Assembly (NCBI GenBank): GCA_963402885.1
Contig: OY727096.1
Span: forward strand, 17,961,820 to 18,025,819
Direction of reading: 5' to 3'
DNA: 64,000 nucleotides
From: Antedon bifida
Taxonomy: Eukaryota; Echinodermata; Crinoidea; Comatulida; Antedonidae
The position numbers were made by a program, and so were the translations under genes. Numbering within the stretch: position 1 is the stretch's first letter; every line of letters begins with the position of its first letter. Below, piece by piece: positions 45,725 to 55,537 of the stretch. The notes beneath the pieces are model-generated. The model saw nothing but the letters and a program-made list of their open reading frames with translations, made no database searches and was not told where the DNA came from.

Positions 45725-48700
45725 ATGGAGAGTGACGTAGGTCACAAAGAGTCCAACCTCGGGCTAACACCTAATTTAGGTGAAGACGTTTTAGAAAACC
45801 TGGCTGCAAACAACTTAAATGATGTATTGCAACTTGAAAGTGGGTTAGTAAACAAACATATTGAACAACTTTATCAATTGAAAGAATCGATTCATGCTAC
45901 TTGGGAGACCTGTGTAGAATGGCTGCGTGCTTTGACGGGGGAGCCTTTATCGGCAAATGATACAAACTGGGCAAGGAGTATAGGCAATAGTTGGAAAGGG
46001 CTACATAATGTAAGAAGAAAATTACAAAGTAATAAGAAGAAAGGTGTGATGTTTGTTGAATGGGAACAACAGGAATACAAATTACCTGGTGTATCAGGGC
46101 CTCGTCCAAAAAGGCCTAAACCTAGTTGTCATGATGAGGTGAAACGTCTTACAGAGGAAAATGACAGACTTAAACGTAAAGCACATCAACAGGTATTACA
46201 AGAACGTAGAGAAAAAAGAAAGTCTGCCATAATAAAAATGCACTTGCATACAATTAAGAAACAAGAGAAAAGTATAGCAAAAATGAAGAGAGTTATTCCT
46301 AAAATACAAAAACGGAAAAGGAGAATTATGTACGACTACTCCAAACTAAAAGTGAAGGCTACAAAGCTAGAGAGAAGGCAAGAAATGCAAAAAACTGAAT
46401 ACATATTGGAATTGGAGAAGAAGCTTGTATCTACTGAACAAAAAAGCAATGAACTGAAGGAGGAGCTTATCCAGTGTCGGGAAATGAATGCTTTGTTGAT
46501 TGATACAGCCATAGAATGGAGGACAAAAGTAGCCAGTCTGAAAGGTGAAACACTTAAATTTAAAGAGAATGGTGCCTTCACTAGTGATATGAGGGCATGC
46601 GTTTGGGAGCTTTTGGGTTTCCATGTCGCTCAAGAAAAAATTCCGAAAGTTATTGAGGCTGTCATGCAATTGGCAAAAAAGAAATTTGACAAGGTTCCAG
46701 CACCAAGTACAATTAGAGTGATGTCGGATGAGATGCTGTGTGTTGCACAATCTCAATTGAATGAATTGTCAACTGTTCATAATTTAAGTCTGCAAACGGA
46801 TGAAACCCCAAAATTTGGTCAATGTTATGAAGCTTTTATAGTGGATACTGACAACCAAGACTCCTACCTATTGGGTATGCGACACATGGTAGACAAGGCA
46901 TCACAGACAACATTGGATACACTAAAAGATATACTACACGACATAAATCACACATGCTCACATATCAACAGCACAGACAATTCCGGATTCAAAATTCTCA
47001 CCAAAATTCATTCCACAATGTCAGATCGAGCCAAAACAGAACATAAATTTCACAACATCTTGGAAACATACCGGAAGGAGTGTTTGCCCCTGTACGTAGA
47101 TGACTGGGATAACCTAGATGAAGAAATTCAAGAGAAGTTAACAAAACTTCATAAATTCTTCTGCGGCCTACACCTCATGGTGGGTATGGCAGATACTGTC
47201 AATGCAACCCTCAAGACAATCGAGGGGTTGCACGAGGTTTCTGAAAATGATGAATCATCCAGCATGAAAACGGATGGGGAGTCAGTGGTGGTGCGTTGTG
47301 TCCGGACAGTTTGTAAATCTCTTGCCAGAGGAGCTGATCCAAAAAGTGGAAGGCACAAAGATTGGAAAACCTACTGTGCCAAAATACACCACCCCGAGTA
47401 CACATCGATGTTGCAAACCTTTAAGGGTAATAGGTTTAACATTATATTTCTTTTGGGTGGAAATGTTTTTTACTTGAAGGAGCATGTACTACAATGTCTA
47501 CAGGAGGTCCCAGAACCCAAAAACAAACTTGTCCGTGCAGCCATTTCCCTGATGGAATCGCCTTTTAATGTTGCTGGGTGCAAAGCACTAGGTATTTTGC
47601 GGAAATTCATAATGATGCCCTTGTGGCGGATGACTGAAAGACCAGGACATATCTTGGAGATGAATGAGCACTACCATCGCCTGAACAACTTCCTGATCAA
47701 ATGCAAGGATGTAAGCGTTGTGGAAGATTTGATGGATGGTAAAATTACTCCATTTCCAGAAGAACTGATTCAACGGGATAATCTTTCAGAGGCACTGACA
47801 ATGAACGACGACAGTTCTCCAACTGTAACAACCATACTACAGGCTTGCTTGGCATCGCTACAGCTGTATGTAGAAAGAACAGTTGATGAACACCTTCCTG
47901 AAGGTTTATATTGGGATGCTGGTAACGATGTAAGGGATGTGACACGAAGCACCCCTAAGCACAACAAGAATCCAGAGAGAGTGTTTGGATTGCTTGACTA
48001 CCTGTGCCATCACAGACCAAACTCGTCGGCCCTTTCGAATGAGGCGGTACTAATGTACGTCTATAACAAAACAAGCAACTGGCTAAAAAAAAAATCAACG
48101 GAAGAGGTAGCAGATTTGTGTGACAAAGTAAAGTCAAGATCGAGAGAAATGCGAGCACAGTTTAAAGTGAGAGAGAAGGAAATCTTGGAGGCCCACATTA
48201 AAAAAAACCAGGAAGAAGCACAGAAACTCAAAGAGAAGAGAGACAGAAAGCTGAAGAAGAAAACAGTTCTAACAGAAAGTGTGATTGACAGTGGCCTATG
48301 GCAAACAGAAGAGAAGGTTGATGCGGTAATGCAGGAGTGTAGAAGCGATGCAGAAAGAAAGAGGGCAATCATCAAACAACTCAACTTTAGAAATGAAGTA
48401 CTTCAACAGCATTATACAGGACCCATTCCAAAAATCTTCAATGCCACATTCACAGACAAATCGGGAAAACATGTACGAACATGGGAGGAGTTGCGAGAGT
48501 GTTTACTCGATTTAATCAACGCTGCTCTTTCTGTTGCTACGTCGGTTTCAATTTCAAAAGATACGAAAGAGAGAGGGAAGCTGCCGATGCTTATAGGCAA
48601 GACAGTAAATCACACCTTTGAAGATGGAGTAACCTATCAGGGAAAAGTTATTTCACAAGTGCCCGGCTTCTGTTCATGGTTCAACATTAAATACAAAAAC

Positions 48701-48778
48701 GATGAAAGCATTTACTCATACCAACTAATAGACGATTACAAAAATGGCGATCTTGAAATCGAGCCTTCTGAGTGTTAG
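45725..48778 (+). CDS. Putative DDE-type transposase, intronless, Tudor/SH3-like C terminus
   Basis: A single 1017-codon ORF. Residues ~130-275 are Lys/Arg/Glu-rich coiled coil. The core looks like an RNase H-fold transposase with an insertion: D359 (LQTDETPKFG), D434 (TMSDRAKTEHKF), a C(2)H motif C480-H483 (FFCGLHLM), and E751 (NPERVFGLLDYL). This order and the C(2)H signature occur in hAT, P, Kolobok and related superfamilies. Residues ~810-880 form a second charged helix. Residues ~955-1010 (GKTVNHTF...YQGKVIS...IYSYQLIDDYKNGDLEI) resemble a Tudor/SH3-like barrel. I recognise the overall pattern from uncharacterised invertebrate proteins but no named family. An acceptor (cttcctttag) ends two bases before the ATG, so a spliced leader is possible. 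No flanking inverted repeats were found by eye. Confidence 0.7.
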   Translation: MESDVGHKESNLGLTPNLGEDVLENLAANNLNDVLQLESGLVNKHIEQLYQLKESIHATWETCVEWLRALTGEPLSANDTNWARSIGNSWKGLHNVRRKLQSNKKKGVMFVEWEQQEYKLPGVSGPRPKRPKPSCHDEVKRLTEENDRLKRKAHQQVLQERREKRKSAIIKMHLHTIKKQEKSIAKMKRVIPKIQKRKRRIMYDYSKLKVKATKLERRQEMQKTEYILELEKKLVSTEQKSNELKEELIQCREMNALLIDTAIEWRTKVASLKGETLKFKENGAFTSDMRACVWELLGFHVAQEKIPKVIEAVMQLAKKKFDKVPAPSTIRVMSDEMLCVAQSQLNELSTVHNLSLQTDETPKFGQCYEAFIVDTDNQDSYLLGMRHMVDKASQTTLDTLKDILHDINHTCSHINSTDNSGFKILTKIHSTMSDRAKTEHKFHNILETYRKECLPLYVDDWDNLDEEIQEKLTKLHKFFCGLHLMVGMADTVNATLKTIEGLHEVSENDESSSMKTDGESVVVRCVRTVCKSLARGADPKSGRHKDWKTYCAKIHHPEYTSMLQTFKGNRFNIIFLLGGNVFYLKEHVLQCLQEVPEPKNKLVRAAISLMESPFNVAGCKALGILRKFIMMPLWRMTERPGHILEMNEHYHRLNNFLIKCKDVSVVEDLMDGKITPFPEELIQRDNLSEALTMNDDSSPTVTTILQACLASLQLYVERTVDEHLPEGLYWDAGNDVRDVTRSTPKHNKNPERVFGLLDYLCHHRPNSSALSNEAVLMYVYNKTSNWLKKKSTEEVADLCDKVKSRSREMRAQFKVREKEILEAHIKKNQEEAQKLKEKRDRKLKKKTVLTESVIDSGLWQTEEKVDAVMQECRSDAERKRAIIKQLNFRNEVLQQHYTGPIPKIFNATFTDKSGKHVRTWEELRECLLDLINAALSVATSVSISKDTKERGKLPMLIGKTVNHTFEDGVTYQGKVISQVPGFCSWFNIKYKNDESIYSYQLIDDYKNGDLEIEPSEC

Positions 48779-48810
48779 ATTTGACTATAAACATTTTATT
48801 GCTAAAAAAA

Positions 48811-49139
48811 TACCATATTTATTTGAATAAACGCTGTCATATTTATTTATTAACGATTAATTAAGAAAACACATTGTATATTTGCAAGATTGTATTGAGC
48901 GGCAGACATTGCCGGTAGATCATCTCTCATACAAATAGGTTTTGTACGAGAGTGATGTGACACTTTGTTTTGTTAGTTTTTCAATTTTTCTTTTTTTGTA
49001 TATATCTCAGAGCAAACATAATTTCTATGTAAATTTTATATGCAAATAACAATAAATGACGAATGAACAGTACTACGGAGGGCGTTACTCAAGGTAGGAA
49101 TTTATACAAAATGGGGCGTTTATTCAAATAAATATGGTA
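48811..49139. mobile_element. MITE with TACCATATTTATT ends
   Basis: The left end is TACCATATTTATTTGAATAA then ACGC; the exact complement ends at 49139. The interior is AT-rich and has no ORF. It starts 32 bases after the stop codon of the transposase-like ORF and includes AATAAA motifs that could supply its poly(A) signal. Confidence 0.88.
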
Positions 49140-49171
49140 CCTTTAAATATAAAGTTACATACATCTGTTAT

Positions 49172-49268
49172 TTTTTTTCAGTAGTTAGGTAGTTTAACCT
49201 AATGTAATAATATGTCTGGTGACTCCCTAGAAGGTGGATAATTTTTGCTATAGCATGAGAATAAAACT
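49172..49268. repeat. Dispersed repeat fragment, copy 2 (inverted relative to copy 1)
   Basis: The reverse complement of the block at 26837-26965: TTTTTTTCAGTAGTTAGGTA, GGTGACTCCCTAG, GGATAATTTTTGCTATAGCA. About 85-90% identical by eye, lacking a 26-base internal segment. Confidence 0.8.
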
Positions 49269-49280
49269 TATATTGAAAAG

Positions 49281-50230
49281 AGAATAGCTTTGTTTTTGTA
49301 TGCGAACATTCTTAAATATTGAGTTAAATCCATTTGTTTATTTTTTTGTTTACATAAATACTGGTTGCCATGGTAACTTATTAGTAACATACACAATCAT
49401 TTTTCTTCAAAAATGTGGTTGTTGAGACTTGGTAAGTACCTATAGTATTGGTGAAAAAAACAATGAAGAAATTAAGTTTTATATTCTACACTTGTTTACC
49501 TTTTTAAAGTGACATCTTTTTGCATATCATAATATATATTGTATATAAATTATTAGTAAACAAATTAATGTTTGTTGCTACGGTAACTGTTCGTCTTAAA
49601 AAAGTTAAAAAATATTTAGTTTGCTGACAATTTGTTAAAACTAAGAGAATAACTTTGTTTTTGTATGCAAACACTCTTAAATATCGATTTAAATCCAATT
49701 GTTTATTTTCTTGTTTACATAAATTCTGGTTGCTATGGTAACTTATTTCTAACACATAATCATATTTGTTTTAATGTGGTTGTTGTGACTTGGTATTAAT
49801 AGTACCTATTGGTGAAAAAACAATGAAAAAAAAAAGTTTTATATATATTCTACACTTGTTTACCTTTTTATAGGTTGACATCTTTTTGCGAATCACATTC
49901 AAATTATTAGTAAACAAATTAAAGTCTTGTTGCTATGGTAACTGCTCATCTTATGAAATTAAAAATTATTTAGTTTGTTGACAATTTATTGAAACTAACA
50001 TAATAACTTTGTTTTAGTAATAAAATATGCTTAAACATTGAGTTAAATCCATTTGTTTATTTTCTTGTTTACACAAATTCTGGTTGTCATGGTAACATAT
50101 TCGCAATGCCGAATATAATAAAAATTTTGCCAAAATGGGGTCGTTGAGACTTGAGGTACCTATAGGTGAAAAAAACATGAAGAAACTATGTTTTATATAG
50201 ATTTTACATTTGGTTAAAGTTGTTTACCTT
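49281..50230. repeat. ~360-bp tandem repeat, about 2.7 copies
   Basis: Units begin near 49281 (AGAATAGCTTTGTTTTTGTA), 49645 (AGAATAACTTTGTTTTTGTA) and 50000. They share AAATCCATTTGTTTATTT, TGGTTGCCATGGTAACTTAT, TTGTTGAGACTTGG and TTTACCTTTTTA. Each unit contains two GTTGCYATGGTAAC palindromic motifs. No coding capacity. Confidence 0.88.
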
Positions 50231-50689
50231 TTTATGAATATTTAATTAGCTTGATAACTACCTATATATACATCTGTTTTGACCAATATTCCTCATATAT
50301 AAAGTTAACGAAAAATCATGATTTTTTTAATTTTCAAATTGCGATAACTCTGGAACCCAATGTCCAAATTTACTAAGGGAGGTGGCAAATAAAAGCTATA
50401 ATCCTAACCTTTCTTACTATGCTAAAATGAAGTGAATTCAATGCCTTTCAATTTTTCATGAAATATTGCTACTGTTGGATGTCTGTGTTGCGAGTTGATT
50501 GTCTTATTTTTTAAGTGGCTTAGCGGGATATTTGTAAATTGAATCTACACACATGTTATTGATAAATGTTATTATTAAATGGAATTTTGTGTCGTGATTG
50601 TTGAATGCTATGAAATAAGTAGAAACTTGTCCTAAACAAACCGTTTCATAAATGTTTTTATTTCAGGAGCCTGGCCTTTTCATTTAGAC

Positions 50690-50790
50690 GGCTTGGCCTA
50701 CCTAAGTTAGTATAGGCCTAGTAGGCTAGGCCTAATAATATTATACTACTATAGTAAGCCTAGTAGTTACGTAGCCTATATTAATTATGA
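50690..50790. repeat. TAGGCCTA-rich cluster
   Basis: Multiple AGGCCTA and TAGGCCTA units, similar to those at 17.5, 32.7 and 35.3 kb. No coding exon recognised here. Confidence 0.6.
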
Positions 50791-51369
50791 TATGCGGCCA
50801 AGCCCTGCCTTCAAGCTTTGTGTGAATATAGGCCTACGTGAAGGAATTGGTTCCATGAATACAGACTACAGTGTTTTTTTCTTTTCATTTATTTGTTTTA
50901 TTTGTTTCTCTCTCTCTAGGGTGTTTCATTGTCTTTCAAACAATATCAAGGTAGGTAAATGTATGTGTATTCTAGAACTACATTCTGCAACTATTGTGTA
51001 TTACTAATCAATAGGAAACATGACAATGATGTAAACAATTTTTCTAGGAAGTAAATTCATATATTTTAATTCCTTTTCAACCGTAGGTAAATTAGTATTT
51101 TCTGAAATAATTACAATTACAATGCAAGAACTTGCATCTTTGACCTATTTTACATTTCCTATATTTGACCCATTTAATTGTGGACATAATACTGCATAAA
51201 CTTCATTTAAAGAAAAAAAAACTTTGTTTACGAGCAATTTGAAGACTCGCCAATTTACTGCTTGAATTTTTTTGAATTAGTTTAACTAACATGCAGGTAT
51301 AAAAAACTAAAGCATCCCGAAAATATCAAATCAAATAGAAAAATAGTTGATATCCAATTGAATTTTAAT

Positions 51370-51513
51370 ATGAAACCTCTAGTGGTCTAATGGTTAGTAC
51401 ATCTGCATATATGAAGCAGAAAGTTCAGAGTTCGAATCTCAGTTGGTGCTGCTTTTTCTTCTTCCACAGATTTCCTCTATCTCTGTATCATTTCTAAATT
51501 ATATATTATAAGA
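51370..51513 (+). mobile_element. tRNA-derived SINE, third copy
   Basis: TGGTCTAATGGTTAGTACAT (box A region) and GAGTTCGAATCTCAG (box B region) are followed by a pyrimidine/T run and the family tail CACAGATTTCCTCTATCTCT, homologous to the tail at 17.15 kb. It is older and more diverged than the other two copies. Confidence 0.78.
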
Positions 51514-54500
51514 TATTCTTGAACAAGGATATATAATTATACTACGCATAAAAATGTCCTTTCCTAGTTGTTTTTTTGTTGTCATTTGAGAAAATCTCTT
51601 TTCAATTCATAGTTCAAATCAGGTATTGTATAATATAATAATTACGTAGCATAAAAGGCTGTAGAGCAAAGAAAGTATGTTATGGTAGTGATCAAACTAA
51701 TCTATTTTGTGCACACATTTTACCACAATAATAAGTACTACACCTTGCAATCAATATTGCACACACTCTGTTCAGTATAGCACCTAAAACCACAGAATCA
51801 AATAAATAAAGTACTTTAATAAATTGAAGTTAGGATTGTAATACAGTATACAAAAAGCCCACATAGGCTAAGTTCAATGACCCCAGAAGTAGTTTGTTAT
51901 CAAAGATTGTTATCAAACCTTTTAAATTGTCTTTTTTGGTGGTTTTCAATTAGAATATAGTTTATACTGTTGGATAAGGAATTTGCCAAGTAAGGGCTTG
52001 AAGTTGTTTGTATGCCCAGTGGGTAAACGAATAGAGGAAAATACTGCATTATTTATACATTCTCTTTTTCAATATTATGCATCATTTTACATGTATATAG
52101 TACTGTACAGTTACCTATTATACATCTTGTTAATTAGTACCTCAATAGCAATATTTACACTTAATTTTCATTCGTATTCCCAACAATAGACACCGTTTTT
52201 GTGGGTAACACTACAGTAAACACACCTCAGTTGTATTACTACTACTATACAAATATTCCATTACTCAGTGTATTAGTTACAGAGTACTTCTGTGAATTAT
52301 ATTTGGTAGTAACTATTATTATTATCAGTGACATTGGTTTCAATACAGAATGCTATGGTATTTATCAAGTATATCTTTTATAGTAATGAAATGAACACTA
52401 TACAAACATCAAAGTGTATTTGTATTGGATTTACTGACATTGGTTTATATACTTAAGTTGTTTATTTCAATTTTCTGAAGTACAGTATATTTTCACACAT
52501 AGGCCCTACTTGTAAAAGTACTAAATGATAGGAAGGCCAACATGATTCATTATTTAAGTATATAATTCTTTTTAGTCTATTTAATCGCCATGGTAAGGCA
52601 TGGTGCACATCAGAGCAATGCTAGCTAGAACATTTTCAAACCATGTATGTTTGACATGAATAAATTAAACTGAAATTAAAATCTTTTGTGACCGTTTAAC
52701 TGATAAGTTAAGATTGTAATATTTGGATCAATTTATTGTAGCCCAATGGGTTTTCTAAGGACTAGCATGGAGAGATAAGTAGCACCATTCTCCACCATAA
52801 GGACTTGCCATTTGTATTTTTCTAGGCCTGCAGTAACAGAAGGCCTGCTTTTCCTTTCCAGGCCAGTACCTTTAAAGCCAAAACAAAAATCAATCTACAG
52901 TAGGGTGCATACTTTCAAAAAGCTAGATTGATCGTAGTATTTCTCATTGTCAATACTAATAAATTCCTTAATTATATCAATTTATTTTTATCTTACAATT
53001 AGCGAGATCATTCAATAAGCCCATTCTCATTATCAGTGCAATAATATCATTAGTATTGATGTCTGGTTAATTAGTGCTCAATTAGTTACAATTATCGCCC
53101 AACAAGACAATATATTAACAATTACAATTCCATCTTTTTGATATAAATTAGTAAACTCTATGTGTGGCATAGTCATTTCAATCTTTGTGATTTTCCTGTA
53201 GTAATGTTGTGTTGATATTAATAGCATGTGGTGGGCTAGTGCATTATACCGCCTACATGATACATTAATGACCTTGAACGGACTAATGCTGACCCGTATT
53301 GAGTGGATGCTGTAACTAATTGTAAGACGCAACTTTCTATAGGTTGTAAAATAAAACTATGAGAGCACATAGAGTAAAATCTCCAAATTAAAATAATATC
53401 ACTTTGTACTAAGTAATCAAATAACATTTTACTATAATAAGTGCTACTGCTATGTTATTATGTAATCTATCGATGTGAAGCCTCTCAATACCTAACTATC
53501 GGAAAACCCTCTTACCATTAAAATTTTTAAAACACCAGAATTTCTAGGGGAAAAAGGTCAGTTAGGCCAGTCCAGGGGTGTCTAGTAATAGTATTGAGAG
53601 AATTTGTCTCTACTAACTAAATGCATTCTCTGTATGTTAAATCATCAATCTCTCCTCACTTCATAGAATTTACAGTATTATTATTACTGTATTTCTGTAT
53701 ATCAAATGTATGTAATACATATTTTGTACTGTATTCCATATTTCCAGGAGGTACGTGGTTCATCACATGTAGGTTTATGAGCCATTTTACTGATAATGCA
53801 CAATTCTCCAAACCATAGCCTATGGGCTCTCCTACACCATCCTAGTAGTAATTGTCGTCTATAAAATGCCTATGTATTTAAAAATTAACAATTATTAAAC
53901 TGAATGATTGAACTATATAAAGTGTGCCTACTGTACATTTTTCAACATGGTATGCAGTCTCTATCCCTTCCTTAATTACTGGTGTCAGTCAGCCACAATA
54001 ATCTGTCTAATATTCCATATGTTTCCAGTAGGAAGTATTATAGATTATTTGAAGTAGGCAAACCTCAACATTTGAAACACTTTATTGTGTCTTTGTAAAT
54101 AGCCATATTTTTTACATTGTAGTAAAACCAGAACAATAAATTAAACACCTGAACATTTACAAGTTCAATTTCAAAAGAATTCATACCTTTGCTATATTAT
54201 TAACCAATTATTGTAGGACTTTCCCTGCAAAATTTGAGGAAATAAAACTACTTGCTTTCTTTTTTTAAATCCATTCCTTAAAATTAGTAATAACTGGTGT
54301 TAGCCATCATTAAATATAGTGAAAAAACACACTTTTTCCTCATAATAAATTAACTTTTGTCCATTGGTCTTAATTTGGTTAATTTATTACTTTATTATGT
54401 CCAAATTTAGCAAGCCTATAGCACCTGTTGGGTCAGATGTATTATATTTGTGATGTGGTCCCCTTCAGGTGTAAATTGTACCCCTTGGAATGTCACTTGA

Positions 54501-55380
54501 TACTTCTTGATATTTACTGATTTGTCATTTGTCACTCATACAGAATATAAAATAAATTGATCCAGTTTCTGAGGCAAAAGTAGCAAACAATCACTGTACC
54601 ATCCACTACTAATAAACTATACTCTTTACAATTGATGCATGTAAAATAATTATTTTTGTGCAGCAAAATACAATACCAATGCCATAAACAAGAAACAACT
54701 TTGAAAGAAAGGCCTATCTATTCTTTAGTTAAGCAATGAGAGTTTTGAAACTAGGCAATATATTTATCATCATATTATGTAATGAGTGGGGAAACTATGT
54801 AAATATCAAAATTATATTGGAAATATTAGTGTTTTACTTTAGAGTAGTACCGATTTAGAGTGTTTTAAATATTAAGCTGGTAGGGAAACAAAAAGATTAA
54901 GTATAAGCCGCCAAACAAGGCTACAGTGTTAACAAAATACTCCCCAAGGTGTCGTTTACGGCCTACTCTCGCAGGAAACATTGGCTGAGGCCTAGAAAGA
55001 ATAAAAAAAAATAATAATAAAATTATCTTTTTGGCAGACAGTGTCACCTTTGTTTCATATGCTGCTTCTCAAAACCTATAAAAATTTGCGGTTGGTTCTA
55101 TGGAAACCTAATAAGTGGTCAAGTGTTATCATTCATTGGTTTTTATTGACTGTAAATTGAAAACATTTTATTTTGTAATTTAAAATAAGTTTATTTGTAA
55201 TGTAAATTCGATTGTTTTTTTTTTATTTTTGTTTCATTAAATATAATTGTTCGTTTTTACTAATGAATTCTTCATTAGTATTATTTCATTAAATAACTCC
55301 TAATTTTCGTTAATAATAACAATGGAATTAATCCATGTTTCAATAACATAAATCTTGCATACTATTTCATGGTGATTACC
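51514..55380. other. Gene-poor AT-rich stretch
   Basis: I found no exon with convincing family similarity, no RNA gene and no clear tandem or inverted repeat. The short open frames at 51983, 52201, 53078 and 53621 are AT-rich and featureless. Confidence 0.6.
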
Positions 55381-55394
55381 CTTTTTGAATAAAT

Positions 55395-55537
55395 GGTAGA
55401 GTCCAATAAGTCAAGGGAGGCGTGTCTTAGAACCATGTGCTGATATATGGAAGGAAGTGTAAGGACAGAGTGCGGATGTTAGGCAGCAAGTCAGAGCTTC
55501 TAGCTACTCCATCCACGCCTTATTCTAATCTCTTCAG
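55395..55537 (+). promoter_or_regulatory. Candidate promoter with non-coding first exon
   Basis: A CCAAT box (GTCCAATAAG), a KLF/GC-like GGGAGGCGTGTC and GC-richer sequence are followed by a strong donor CTTCAG|GTAGGCC after 55537, in otherwise very AT-rich DNA. It could open the gene whose exon lies at 62919. No downstream link can be proven. Confidence 0.3.

Noticed and set aside
45892-48600. Many antisense ORFs of 60-129 codons inside the transposase-like gene
   Set aside because: Shadows of a long sense ORF; short, mutually overlapping and without motifs.
45076-49139. A single autonomous transposon bounded by the two flanking inverted-repeat elements
   Set aside because: The 45.1-kb and 48.8-kb elements each have both of their own ends and share no sequence, so they are separate MITEs.
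51983-52383. Short ORFs in the gene-poor tail
   Set aside because: AT-rich, low-complexity translations without splice context or similarity.
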